Positions 1 through 10,149 of a DNA stretch of 64,000 nucleotides are shown here, one piece after another. This DNA is from Lottia gigantea. Taxonomy: Eukaryota > Mollusca > Gastropoda > Lottiidae. A model generated the notes under the pieces. The model had not been told where the DNA came from, ran no database searches, and was given only the letters and a program-made list of their open reading frames with translations. Both the position numbers and the translations under genes were made by a program. The stretch spans positions 2,185,971 to 2,249,970 of the forward strand of contig NW_008708987.1 of assembly GCF_000327385.1 (NCBI RefSeq), read 5' to 3'. Position 1 is the first letter of the stretch. Each line of letters opens with the position of its first letter.

Positions 1-236
1 ATAATGACCGATTTCATCATCATAATGACCAATTTCATCATCATAATGATCGATTACATCATAATGATCGATTTCATCAACGTAATGACTAATTTCATCA
101 TCATAATGACCGATTTCATCATCATAATGACCAATTTCATCATCATAATGATCGATTACATCATAATGATCGATTTCATCAACATAATGACTAATTTCAT
201 CATCATAATGACCGATTTCATCATCATAATACAATG
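1..236. repeat. Minisatellite with higher-order structure (102-bp unit)
   Basis: Monomers of 21 or 18 bp (type ATAATGACCGATTTCATCATC without its last base, and variants) are arranged as a five-monomer higher-order unit of 21+21+18+21+21 = 102 bp. Two nearly identical higher-order units occupy 1-204, and a third begins at 205 and decays by 236. The array probably continues upstream of the window. It reads open in one plus frame only because the monomers are multiples of three without stops. It lies in an intron or flank of the partial VWD gene. Confidence 0.9.
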
Positions 237-320
237 AAAACCTTCGATACCGGCACCACTCAGGATCAATGGAAATGTCGGTTTATAGAGAATATACTCC
301 CCATTGTTTTATTGCTTCAG

Positions 321-1005
321 GAGTGCCGATTCCTCCCTGACCATCCAGACACCACGTGGTTCGACATTCTCCGGAGATCGACCCTGTGGTAATTGTGACG
401 ACCCACCAGATGCCTTTGTTAGGGCGTCTATTGCTCAAAGATTGTCTCTGAATGAACTTTCTTTCTATAAAACTGTACTGAGTTTGGATTTTGATAAAGA
501 GTAAGTATTGAGAATAGTTTGGTATGCTTTAGTCTCATTCTGGCCACAGAAAACCCATCTTTAAAACAACAAATAAATGTTGCACAAAAATACATGCTGT
601 GGGGTCTTTGGTTCTGCAGCAAAATATTTCTCGGTGGAAGGTCCCCCCAATCACTGGTTGAATATGCTATTTTGAATAGTTTATGATCTTCATATTCTTA
701 TTTATTGCAGACAAAATCCAACGTGTAAAGCCTTGAGTTCCGCAGCAACATCGTGCCCTGAGACCAAACTACAAAACGCTCTACAGTTCTGTGGTGCTCC
801 GTATGCCGACAAGGAGATTGGGAAATGTTTCGTACTGGCCTATGGTAAAGAAGAAGTCCTGGCCAAAACAGCAGAATGCGTGAACACATTTTGTCAGTCG
901 ACTATCACAGACCTTTGTACGGAAGTAACCGGTGTCCTGGCGGCATGCTCGTATCGTTCAGAGAAGGAAAATATCATTGATAAAATGTGTCAACCAGGAC
1001 AATAA
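321..1005 (+). CDS. VWD/C8-like secreted protein, 3' part (two last exons; gene starts before the window)
   Basis: Two exons are visible: 321-500 (acceptor TTGCTTCAG, donor GTAAGT, leaving phase 2) and 711-1005 (acceptor TTTATTGCAG, stop TAA). The first encodes the end of a VWD domain, running from SADSSLTIQTP to a CGNC motif that matches the family's CGLCGN. The second encodes a Cys-rich C8-like segment with the signature ALQFCGAPYADKEIGKCF. Exon borders, phases and sequence match the complete minus-strand gene at 1645-5792, so this is its paralogue in inverted, tail-to-tail orientation. The exons for signal peptide, EGF-like domain and first half of VWD must lie upstream, because 1-300 holds only a minisatellite and unrecognised sequence. 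Role unknown; secreted matrix, mucus or adhesive functions are plausible for this architecture. Confidence 0.8.
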
Positions 1006-1644
1006 GAAGCATATCTATTTTTATCTAAAAATTCGTCTACTTATTTGCTCATCCTCTTAAAATTTGATTTGGATTCCAGTATGAATATTCAGAATGATAA
1101 GCTGACGTCCTGTTCGTCTATGATCAAATATATATACAAATAACATAACCAATTAAATTCGTCAGTCGGTGCAGTTCGTTTTTATCTCATTGCGAACGAA
1201 CCTGGCGTCACTTTATAATTTCTAGAAATGATAAGATTAGCTGAATATTCTTATCGTATTTTGGTGTAAATAGTATTCTCTTTACAATCTCTTTAAAGCG
1301 ATAGTCATGATTGATTCAAGGGTATGTGGTTTGTAAACACAGATGAATCTACAGGGGTTAAATGTCGCCTTCAGCGCAGCGACACTGATAGCATCAATAT
1401 TCACCATTCCAATTTTCATTTAGATGTATGTGGTTCCTGTAATTTCACTTCAACTATGCGTCCTTATATTTCAATAGCCTTTGCGGTAGTGACGTCATAA
1501 AACGCTTACTCAATAGTGAAATTGAAGAGCCACAGACGTCGAATAAAAATTGGAATGGTGCAAATTGATGATATCAGCGGTTTACCATCCCTTTCATACT
1601 GTAAAACATCAACTCATTTCTACTAATAATATTTTATTTTCTTT
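1006..1644. other. Intergenic gap between convergent VWD genes
   Basis: No coding signal is seen. The gap is occupied mainly by a palindromic MITE copy (about 1365-1575), listed separately. A reversed AATAAA at 1633-1638 lies just beyond the stop of the minus-strand gene and may be its polyadenylation signal. Confidence 0.6.
1365..1575. mobile_element. Palindromic MITE, family P1
   Basis: The arms are inverted copies of each other: GACACTGATAGCATCAATAT and CACCATTCC on the left, GGAATGGTGCAAATTGATG on the right. They carry the family's ACGTCTGTGG-type motif on both sides and a loop with CTTTGCGGTAGTGACGTCAT. Copies of the family occur throughout the window. No coding capacity; a non-autonomous DNA element. 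Confidence 0.75.
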
Positions 1645-4600
1645 TTATATCCCACAATATTTTGTTATTTCTTCAAAATCAACCTGAGAGTTGCTGCAAG
1701 AAGTTTTGGCGCCCAGTGTAGCCTGACACCATCCTGCTACTGACCCTTGGCAGTAAGCGTTGATACAGGCCTGTACCATTGATAATAGTGTTCTTTTACC
1801 AAACTTCTGACTAAAACACTCCCCAATCTGATGGTTGCTGAAAGGTGCCCCACAGAACTGTACTGCTTTAGATCTTTGATTTTCTGAACATGAGTTATAG
1901 GCGGTGCCCAATGATTTACAAACAGGATCTGTTCTGAAATTGAGACAAATTTCAATTTAATATTATGATTATCTTAATATAACTGTACATTTACATGTCT
2001 GATTGTATCATCAGGGGCAGGAGGAAAAAAGGGCAGAAAAATCAAATATTGAAATTTGGTAGTCATGAAGAGGGAGGTATAAACTCATTTTCACTGGTAC
2101 CGCCACTCACTGGTACCCACTGGATCAATGACACATTGTAAACCAATCAGTATAGATGTAAATACTTACTCTCTCTGTGTGTCCAAATTGTTGAAAGCGT
2201 TAACAAGTGACCATTGTTTAATATTGAGACCTGACTGTTGGGCTGCTAGTTTGTATGAGTTACTGTCACCTTCGCATTGTCCACATGGTCTGCCACTCAC
2301 GAACTGAGATTGTTTGGGTGCCTGAATAGTCACAGAAGAATCAGCACTCCTGAAAGAAATAAAACACGTATTAACGATCCAAACCGCAAAACGAAACCCG
2401 AAATGCAAACAACAAATTGGCAAAATATTAGCAGCACATACTGAAAGATTATAAAATCTAAAAAGACATGAAATGAATGAACCAGTGGCGGAGCCAGGTT
2501 TACTTCCGAGGGGAGTATCTGAGGTTGCCCGAATTGTTAACCTAGACATGAGATTTTTGCCCGAAAAAAGGTGACCCCTCTGATACCCCCCTCCCCTTGG
2601 CTCCGGTAATCCTGGTAATATCATTACTAAGAAGTTTGGCCAATGATCAGCTGGGAGAGAAGGTCCCCGTAAACCTAAGTTATAATCCTTGTAATATCAT
2701 TACTAAGAAGTTTGGCCAAGGAACAAATGGTAGAGAAGGTCCCCGTAAACCTAAGTTATAATCCTTGTAATATCATTACTAAGAAGTTTGGCCAATGATC
2801 AGCTGGGAGAGAAGGTCCCCGTAAACCTAAGTTATAATCCTTGTAATATCATTACTAAGAAGTTTGGCCAAGGAACAAATGGTAGAGAAGGTCCCCGTAA
2901 ACCTAAGTTATAATCCTTGTAATACAATATCCTTGTGGTTCGGCCAGTGAATAGACAGGTTTCTTGTGATGTTGTTATCCTTGTGGTTCGGCCAGTGAAT
3001 AGACAGGTTTCTTGTGATGTTGTTATCCTTGTGGTTCGGCCAGTGAATAGACAGGTTTCTTGTGATGTTGTTATCCTTGTGGGTTGTATATTTCTTTCAA
3101 ATGGTGAGGTAACTGACCTGAATCTGACGACGATGCCTTGCCTTGGTAACTCCAGAGTCCAATATTGATGTTCATCTACCGAACAATATACACCAAAATC
3201 TGGGAAGTTTCCGGAAAACGGTAATTTTACCTTTAAACCTTTGTTCTGAAATAAGAAGAATTGAAAATAAAAATTTTGGGGTGTTCAGACATTTATCTAC
3301 TGAGAAGGGATTGGGTCGTATAAATTTGCTTTATAAGCTGACAGTACTCAATTTCAGCCATCAATATCACTTGTAAGAATTAAAATTGGATTGCTGATAT
3401 CAGTCATACATTGTGGTAAAAAACAGTGGCGATTCTAGAAAACATCGGGTTACGGGGCGAGCAGGCGCCACAAAATTTTTCCCTGGGGACCACAGGTCAT
3501 TCTTTCACTGTTTGAAATGATACAAAATTTGAAAGTGTGGGGCCAAACCCGGGCCAGCCTCTTTGTGGAGGGGCTATGCCCCATTCCCCCGCGCCGCCTC
3601 GTAGAAACGCCAGAAATGACGTTCTCGCTAACGTCCAACATAAAATTCATGGATGATTCATGACCAGATGTGTAGGAGCAGGTCTTACCCAGAATCCATC
3701 GCGTTTATACATGGCGGTAGCTAATGTATTTCCTTTAGATGCTTCGAAAAGTAATCCATCTTCAAACACGTAACCAGGGTAGTTGCGTTCGTTTCTCTGG
3801 CTTGCGATAGCAGTAACTTTGACTTTGATACCATTAGGTGTAGTGAACTCGGCGAGGATATGTTGACATGGTAGATTGATTGACATCTCGCTGGTAGAGA
3901 AGCCAGTCACGTAGGGATCTCCATATAGATAACACACACAACTTTCAGCTGAAATTACGACAGAAATGAAAAACAGTGGCTTAACTGCCATGTTGACTTC
4001 TTAAACCAAGTACACAGGCCCAATACCTCTAAGGTGGTCCCAAGGCCCCAGAAAAAAGCCAGAGAGCATATGTTAAAAAATAATTTCCTTGGGTAGGGGC
4101 CCCAACCCACTTGAGTCCAAGGGCATCCACACATCTAGTTTTGCATCCTACCTGTCTGTTTATGCATGTCTATAAAATTACATTGAATGAAGGTGACCGT
4201 GGTAGTTAGATGCTAGAGTGGTGAACACAAAAAGATCCAGTTTTAGATAAACGATTCAATTCGGAAGCCCAGTGGAGTTTTCAGTTTGGATATCAGTTAG
4301 GATACGACAGTACACCCCCACAGAGGCATTTTGTCCCATTTTTGTACACCCACCATCAGGAGATTGGCACAAAAATACAAACAAATCTTACTTGCATCCA
4401 CACAAACAAAACGTCCGTTTCCGGTTTTTCCAGCATTGCATTTACATTCGTTGCTTTCCGCATTACACGTGACGTCATTACTGTCAAGGCAGATCACACC
4501 ACCACACTGGTTGCCAGGTAAACCTGAAATATAGAGAAAAAATTGAGCGTTGAACATTGCTTATTAGGAACCAAAAGGAATAGGATTAGTCGTGAAAATA

Positions 4601-5792
4601 TTTGATTAATCAGACTTTTAAGAGTTTTTCTAAACTTTAAATGTGTACCAGGAACATTGATAGCATCAATTTGCACCATTCAAAATTTTAGTCAGATGTC
4701 TGAGGTTATAATTCCATTATAGGCTAATTAAGCGTTTTATTGCGTAGTTATCACAAAGGCCCTTGGATAGTTGTATATAAGCAGCTATGGCGAGAGTGAT
4801 GTACAATACGGTAAGTATATCTATAATTACAGGAACCACGGACAACTGACTGAAAATTTAATGCGATGCAAAAAAACTGTCCCCATTCAATTATACAGTT
4901 AGCTGAAATTGTGCTCTAACTGACTAGTAAAATATTTTTTACTCTCAAAATATTTACATTGTTGTTTTAAGGGATACATTCGTATAAATATTTGTTTTAC
5001 CAGTCAGTAGAGCACAAAAAACGTAATGATATCAAATGTCAAATTGTTAAACGGTAGATTCGAGTGATTATCTAAGTCAAGGGAAATAACCTCGAAAACC
5101 GTTCTAGAAATAATCTTAACAATCGGTAAAGAGGTTTTCTTAACTTTTTATGTGTATCAGGGACACTGATATTGATTTGCACCATTCAAATTGTCAATCA
5201 GACGTCTGTGGTTCCTACAATTCTACTAAAACTAATATGTATTTTTTAGAGCAAGTGCCGAAGCCAATGACGTCTGCGACTGAAAAAAATGGTGCAAATA
5301 CTGAAAGTGTCCCTGATACACATAAAAACCTCTTTTCATTCGCGATGCCAATATTACCGATGTCGTTTTAAGAAATACATTGAAAATTGATAATGCCCAG
5401 AAGAAATTTAGGTTATCGTCACTACGATCAGTCAGTTCCAGATTATTGTAGACGAACAGTGCGTCCGATTTACAATCTGAAAAGAACTACGGGTAGACGA
5501 AATGATGAAGCAAATGAAAAATAATCCCCTAAATTGGTTAAAGTTGAACAATACACGGTTTCCATTAAAATAAATGTATCTATTATTTTTAGAAAACTGT
5601 ATTTTGGTTTTATAAATACCAGATAAACATCGTATATTTTTTTAAACATTTTTCTGCACAAAACAGTAATTTATTTAAATGAAATTTTTCCCCGGCCACT
5701 GCTTTCTTAATAAGTTCAATTTAAAATTATCAATTACCTGAAGACTGGCTTGCAACCAGTGGAATAAGAAATAAAACATAGAATAAATTCAT
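1645..5792 (-). CDS. Secreted EGF-like / VWD / C8-like protein (complete, 347 aa)
   Basis: Six exons, in gene order: 5792-5738, 4523-4392, 3948-3689, 3245-3118, 2349-2170, 1933-1645. They total 1044 nt with consistent phases. Exon 1 is a signal peptide (MNLFYVLFLIPLVASQ). Exon 2 is one EGF-like domain with CKCNAGKTGNGRFVC. Exons 3-5 form a von Willebrand type D domain, with CVCYLYGDPYVTGF at its start and RPCGQC near its end; exon 4 is short and was found by phase and continuity into SADSSVTIQ. Exon 6 is a Cys-rich C8-like segment. A TATATAAA lies about 63 bp upstream of the ATG. VWD/C8/EGF proteins form extracellular polymers such as mucus, shell matrix or adhesives; which of these applies is not shown. 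Convergent paralogue at 321-1005. Confidence 0.85.
2350..3117. repeat. Intron with hAT-like fragment and two tandem arrays (76-bp and 48-bp units)
   Basis: This is intron 4 of the minus-strand VWD gene. At about 2483-2606 there is a copy of the CAGTGGCGGAGCCAGG element found intact at 38636. From about 2611 to 2922 there are four units of 76 bp in alternating versions (one with AATGATCAGCTGGGAGAG, one with AAGGAACAAATGGTAGAG), so the true period is a 152-bp dimer present twice. From about 2928 to 3071 there are three identical 48-bp units (TATCCTTGTGGTTCGGCCAG at the start) plus a partial fourth. Neither array carries coding sequence. Confidence 0.85.
3424..3660. mobile_element. Decayed GC-rich repeat with hAT-like end
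   Basis: It begins CAGTGGCGATTCTAG, resembling the left end of the 38636 element. It continues into GC-rich sequence (GGGCCAGCCTC, CCCCGCGCCGCC) unlike the AT-rich surroundings. It lies in intron 3 of the VWD gene. Right end not recognised. Confidence 0.4.
4600..4870. mobile_element. Palindromic MITE, family P1
   Basis: Left arm ATGTGTACCAGGAACATTGA followed by TTTGCACCATTC; right arm ends in CAGGAACCACGGACA and ACTGAAAATT. The loop carries the family's TCACAAAGGCCCTTGGATAG motif. Diverged copy in intron 1 of the VWD gene. Confidence 0.7.
5118..5345. mobile_element. Palindromic MITE, family P1 (best-preserved short copy)
   Basis: The left end AAAGAGGTTTTCTTAAC, then ATGTGTATCAGGGACACT, is mirrored at the right by AGTGTCCCTGATACACAT and AAAACCTCTTTTC. 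The terminal inverted repeats extend about 100 bp, leaving only a small loop, so the single strand can fold into one hairpin. Confidence 0.85.
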
Positions 5793-5854
5793 CTTCAAAC
5801 CGTCTTCATAAAATCTCAACTCTCCATCAAATGATATACTACGCCTTTTAAAGG

Positions 5855-5862
5855 TTTATATA
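5855..5862 (-). promoter_or_regulatory. TATA box of the VWD protein gene
   Basis: On the minus strand this reads TATATAAA, about 63 bp upstream of the start codon at 5792, a usual spacing for a short 5' UTR. Confidence 0.6.
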
Positions 5863-7007
5863 GGGGGATATCAGATCGATTGTTTTGCATTGAATACAGT
5901 GGAAGATTAATTCAGTTCTTTTGTTACAGTAAATAAAAGAGAGATTGTGAAGCGAAATATCAATCATAAAATCAATTTCTATTGTACAGTAAGCTTATAA
6001 TATAGTTTACCAACAATAATAATTGGTCGCTGAGAATATTCATAGAGGTTACATTCCTTAATAAAAACAAATTTGCCATCGAGTGATCATACGATTAGAT
6101 TTAAAGAGATTGTTGATAGCCTCTATAGCGAACTTCGTCTTATACCTTTACTGCAATAGCCGCTATTCTTGCATCAAGGAATACAGCGATTTGATTGGAT
6201 TGTACGCGAGTGTATACAGCTAATCAGAGCCTTCGACAGAATGACAGTAAACAGTATGGCTCATTGCTTACCGACTTTCAATAGGGGGCTGTATTGGCTG
6301 TATTGGCTGGAATACACTCCAATCGAATTGCTGCATTTACAACTTCTTGTGCGTATTGTAGATGTCTGTATCTTGTGATAATCGAAATGGTTATATGACG
6401 TCACTATTTCAAAAGCTGTCAATCGTATGGGTATTTGCGATAGTTAGGCCTGCGTCATAAAACGCTTACGCCTTAGAAGTACGCATAAGATTTTTAACAG
6501 GAGAGAGTCTTATTTTTTTAATTCATTCTTAAAAGGGGCGATGGGTGGGAGAGAGAGAGAGGGTACACAACGACTTTATCGTCTGTTCCAGCTCAGGTCA
6601 AAATTAGAAAACGGATTTTGAGAGAGATTGATAAGTATTTTAACCTATTCACAATCTGAACGAACTCTGATTAACCCTTAGTCCGAAACATTTTGATAGT
6701 TGTTGTCAACTGAGGTAAAGTCATAAAAACTTGGCCCTGTTTGATGAAGATTTTTCCGTATACCTCCGAAGATGCGGTTTTTTAAACATACCCACGAATC
6801 TTCACCAGCCGACAACTTTTCACGATATTTATCTGAGGTTGGAAAAGATGCAGATGTTTCGGACTGATTAACTAATATAACTGGGGTATCTCCGCTGTAG
6901 AATTAAATAGAACATAACAAACCGAAATCAACCAATCGACGTTCACTGATGATAAAAATTCCCCGAAATGCCGGAATTATATTGGGGAAAACAGGATGTT
7001 ATATCCC

Positions 7008-7015
7008 TATATATA
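7008..7015 (+). promoter_or_regulatory. TATA box of Cys-rich peptide gene 1
   Basis: TATATATA lies 72 bp upstream of the ATG at 7080. The paralogue has a TATATAAAA at 10055-10063, which supports both. Confidence 0.6.
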
Positions 7016-7079
7016 CCCTGACTGTTTTATGAATTGTATTGTAAAATTTGAATCAGTCGTGCAACCTAACTCGTCCAAT

Positions 7080-8461
7080 ATGAAATCTGCAGTGATTCTT
7101 GGTTTAGCCTGTTTGTTGGTTGTTTTACTCCACCATTCTGCCGATGCTGGTAAGTTTGTACATTTTGTAATATTTGTCATAATGTATTTTATGTGTATCA
7201 GGGACACTGAGAGCATTGATTTGCGCCATTCCAATTTTCAATCAGACGTCTGTGGTTCCTGCAATTATTTCTAAAACTAAGTGTTTCATGCATCACTTAT
7301 CGCGAAGGGCCTTATGTGATAAAGCATATTCTATCAGATTCACATAAAAAACCTCTTTACTTTCCCTGTACAACTAATTGAAAGATATTGAAAACGGCTT
7401 TCTGACTTTGTTGCATGTGTCGGATTGGATCATAAATCTGCTTACTATAGCAGACGACAGGAGAATAGAATAAATTTCTACCAAAACATTTATTTCTAGC
7501 ATTTGAATAAATCGGAGACACATTTATCTCCTATTATTCCTCTTATTCCGATATCCTGACCGGTACTACTACAGGCTGTATACGTGTCAAAAATCTTTCC
7601 ATTTATAGAAATCGATCGCTAATATGCAAATACTAATTTTACCTCACTGCAAACTGCACGGTATTGCCCGCCTTCAATAGTTACACTATTTAGGGCTCAG
7701 AATTTCATGTTAATTAATTTGATATTACATTTTTTATCACACAGTGTGTGTATATTTGTGTCTGAGTTCTGTAGTCTACAAACGTACTGAAATGTCAGAC
7801 GTAAAACTTCCTTTTATTTTCAATTATTTCAGCCACGGCAAGATGTAGTTGTGGGGGACGATGTGGGTCCTTCACGTGTCCTGACCCTAACAATACCAAG
7901 GGATGTAATTGTGTTTCCTGTACCTGCATCAGGGGCAATGTCGGTAGGTATTTTTTTATTTTGGTTTCCTTTTCAAATGCCAAATTTTTCATCGGATATA
8001 ATTAGACAGTGTTTGATATTTATCATTCAAGGCGCATGCTCGCTCGCCATTTACAACCGTTGTATGCAGAAAACTTTAACTTTGAATTTTAAGTCAACTG
8101 CAGCCCACCAGGACTCCTGAACTGCATTTCCCGTTACGTTTTTATTTATTCGGAGGCGAAACTGCCAGTGGCGGAACCAAGACGAGGGTGGCGGGTGGCA
8201 GAAAGGGCACCACTCCCTTCCCTCGCAGAAATCTCATAACTAGGTTAGAAATTCGGGCAATCGGACGTCAATTAGGCTCTGTTTCAATCTAGTACAATGT
8301 TGCGGAACAGTTCGTCAAGTTTCAACACTATATTTGATATTTCTTCTTTAAATATTTCAGGTTTCCGCCGATGCTGTGCAAGAAGCTGTGGATTTTGGAA
8401 CTCGGAAAAATGTTTCACCTGTAAACCATGGCAAAGTTGCAGTTGTAGCGGATGCCGATAA
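7080..8461 (+). CDS. Secreted 16-cysteine peptide, paralogue 1 (93 aa)
   Basis: Three exons: 7080-7149, 7833-7943, 8361-8461, with GT-AG borders and both introns in phase 1. Exon 1 is a signal peptide (MKSAVILGLACLLVVLLHHS, then ADA). Exon 2 carries eight cysteines (ARCSCGGRCGSFTC, then CNCVSCTC). Exon 3 carries eight more (RRCCARSCGFW, then CSCSGC). The mature peptide is about 70 residues, basic and almost certainly disulphide-rich. The CxC and CC runs resemble metallothionein, but the signal peptide and Trp/Phe residues argue against it. The spacing matches no defensin, macin or myticin pattern I can recall. Polyadenylation signal AATAAA at 8606. A tandem paralogue of identical structure follows. 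Host defence or matrix roles are guesses. Confidence 0.85.
7185..7370. mobile_element. Palindromic MITE, family P1, in intron 1 of peptide gene 1
   Basis: Left arm ATGTGTATCAGGGACACTGA and CAATCAGACGTCTGTGG. Right end CACATAAAAAACCTCTTTAC. Internally shortened relative to full copies. Confidence 0.7.
8165..8255. mobile_element. hAT-like MITE fragment in intron 2 of peptide gene 1
   Basis: Begins CAGTGGCGGAACCAAGACGA and contains GCAGAAATCTCATAACTAGG, the reverse of a segment of the complete copy at 38636-38785. Right end lost. Confidence 0.55.
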
Positions 8462-10149
8462 AATCCATTCCAATTTGACCATGTACAATATTTGTCTGTT
8501 ATAGTATGAACTGATTATTTGTTGTATTTTAAAGCAGCTTTCTCTCCCAAATTCTGGTGGAAATCTATTTTTGATCTTTATTTTGTTTCTTGTGACGTTT
8601 CATGAAATAAAAATTGTTATTCTATATTTTTCTTTAGTTTCTGTCAAAAAAAGAAAAAATTGCCACGAGCCCATCCAGACCATGAAAAGGTACCTTTATG
8701 TGTCGAAAAGATCCTCCCCTCAAATTTCAGGGTTGCAAAAATAGCGACTCTGTCATTGTCTATGCAGAAGGTTCCTTAATGGCGTTGCCGGTCGTCATAC
8801 CGCCACGAAATTGATGCAATATAAGACGTAAACGCTAAATTATATTTGCCATATACAGGTCAAATGTGTATAGACCACTGTATGTATACCTAACTATGAA
8901 AATAAGATCTTTTAGCTGTACATAAGATTAAGCAATTTAGGCTTTAGGAGCTATGTACACTCTCAAAATGTGATACGAACAGTTTTAAAATAAACATGCG
9001 TTGACTATTAAAATTTGGTAAAGTGAAAGTAGAGCATTCAAAAGCTTTAAAGATGTGTTTCCTTATTTTTTAGTGTCAAATTAAGCAAACTATTTGATTA
9101 ATTGGTGTTTCTAATGAATTATCGTGTATTCTTAATCATATCATTATGTTCTTATTGCATATGATGAGTTTTAGCCAATTATAAATGTCCATGTATGTAC
9201 AGTTTGGATAAACAAAAAAAGTCTTGATCGGTCACTCATTGGAATTCTCTTCTAATTTAGCTAGTTATGAATTCATTATGGACATGTGAGACAAACTGGC
9301 ATTTTTCCCAAGTCATTAGAACACCTCTACTTTCTATTCATATAAGTAATAGTATATATAATAAAAATAAGGGAACCCATCTTTTAAGTTATCTCATACC
9401 AAGTTTTAACACTTAAAACTAGACATATTGTTTATTTTGTAATGTCGGTCATAGAAATATTGTCATTTTCCATGTATTTTGAAAACATTTCAACGAAATG
9501 ACAATTTGAATAAATATACGTTGTGACTAGAATCCGGTATGAACTATTTGTACTAAAAAACACTTTATCATAAACTCGATTAGAAGTTTTCTGTACCCAG
9601 GTGGTGTAATATGCCCACAAGTTCTCATATAAAGTATTTATTAAAGGGGTACAACACACAATTGATCACTAAAGACTAGTCGACTTAAAGGGTGCAATTC
9701 TGGAAGATTGAAGCCAATGACGGCTCATGACCTCAGCCCCACTGCCCCCAAAGGCTCATAAAAACTCCGTTGTAAAGGTATAATGGTAATGAAATGATAC
9801 TCTTTAATAATTACATCGAAAGAAGGTTTTTATATTTACACAATTTTAAGCTATTTCAACGCCACAAAACTCTTTCACCCTTGAAGGTTAAATGGCATTT
9901 CACACCAACCTTATTGATATATCGAATAAACAGCTGCGGTGAAAGGGTTAAATACATCCGGGATCTACCATCATATGTAAATAAAAGTGCCTAATTTTGA
10001 CCGATATTCCAAGTAAACTACGAGTTAATGTAAAATAACAGGATCTAGAGGAAGTATATAAAACCGCACGACTCCCGGACAAGGTAATTGGTAAAAAAAA
10101 TTCTGTTTGTTCACTTAATAAATTTTTTTTTTCAAATTTCTCGAAAAAA
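8462..10149. other. Spacer between the two Cys-rich peptide genes
   Basis: AT-rich, no gene seen. It contains the 3' UTR and AATAAA of paralogue 1, a weak SINE-like fragment near 8755-8800 (AATGGCGTTGCCGGTCGTCA) and the TATA box of paralogue 2 at 10055. Confidence 0.5.
10055..10063 (+). promoter_or_regulatory. TATA box of Cys-rich peptide gene 2
   Basis: TATATAAAA stands 95 bp upstream of the ATG at 10150, in the same relative place as in paralogue 1. Confidence 0.65.

Larger units (their letters stand above)
5793..7079. other. Intergenic, no gene seen
   Basis: Holds the VWD gene's TATA box and a short GA-rich tract at about 6550. Around 6139-6175 there is a fragment (CGTCTTATACC, then GCAATAGCC) of a small repeat also seen at 18255, 44650 and 54560. 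About 6445-6470 has a piece of the P1 MITE loop (GCGTCATAAAACGCTTA). No open frame with splice support or family resemblance was found. Confidence 0.5.

Noticed and set aside
4-237. 77-codon open frame at the window start (repeating FIIIMTD-like residues)
   Set aside because: Entirely within the minisatellite; open only because the monomers are multiples of three.
2935-3168. Plus-strand frame of repeating PVNRQVSCDVVILV
   Set aside because: Three copies of a 48-bp tandem unit in a VWD-gene intron; no start or splice support.
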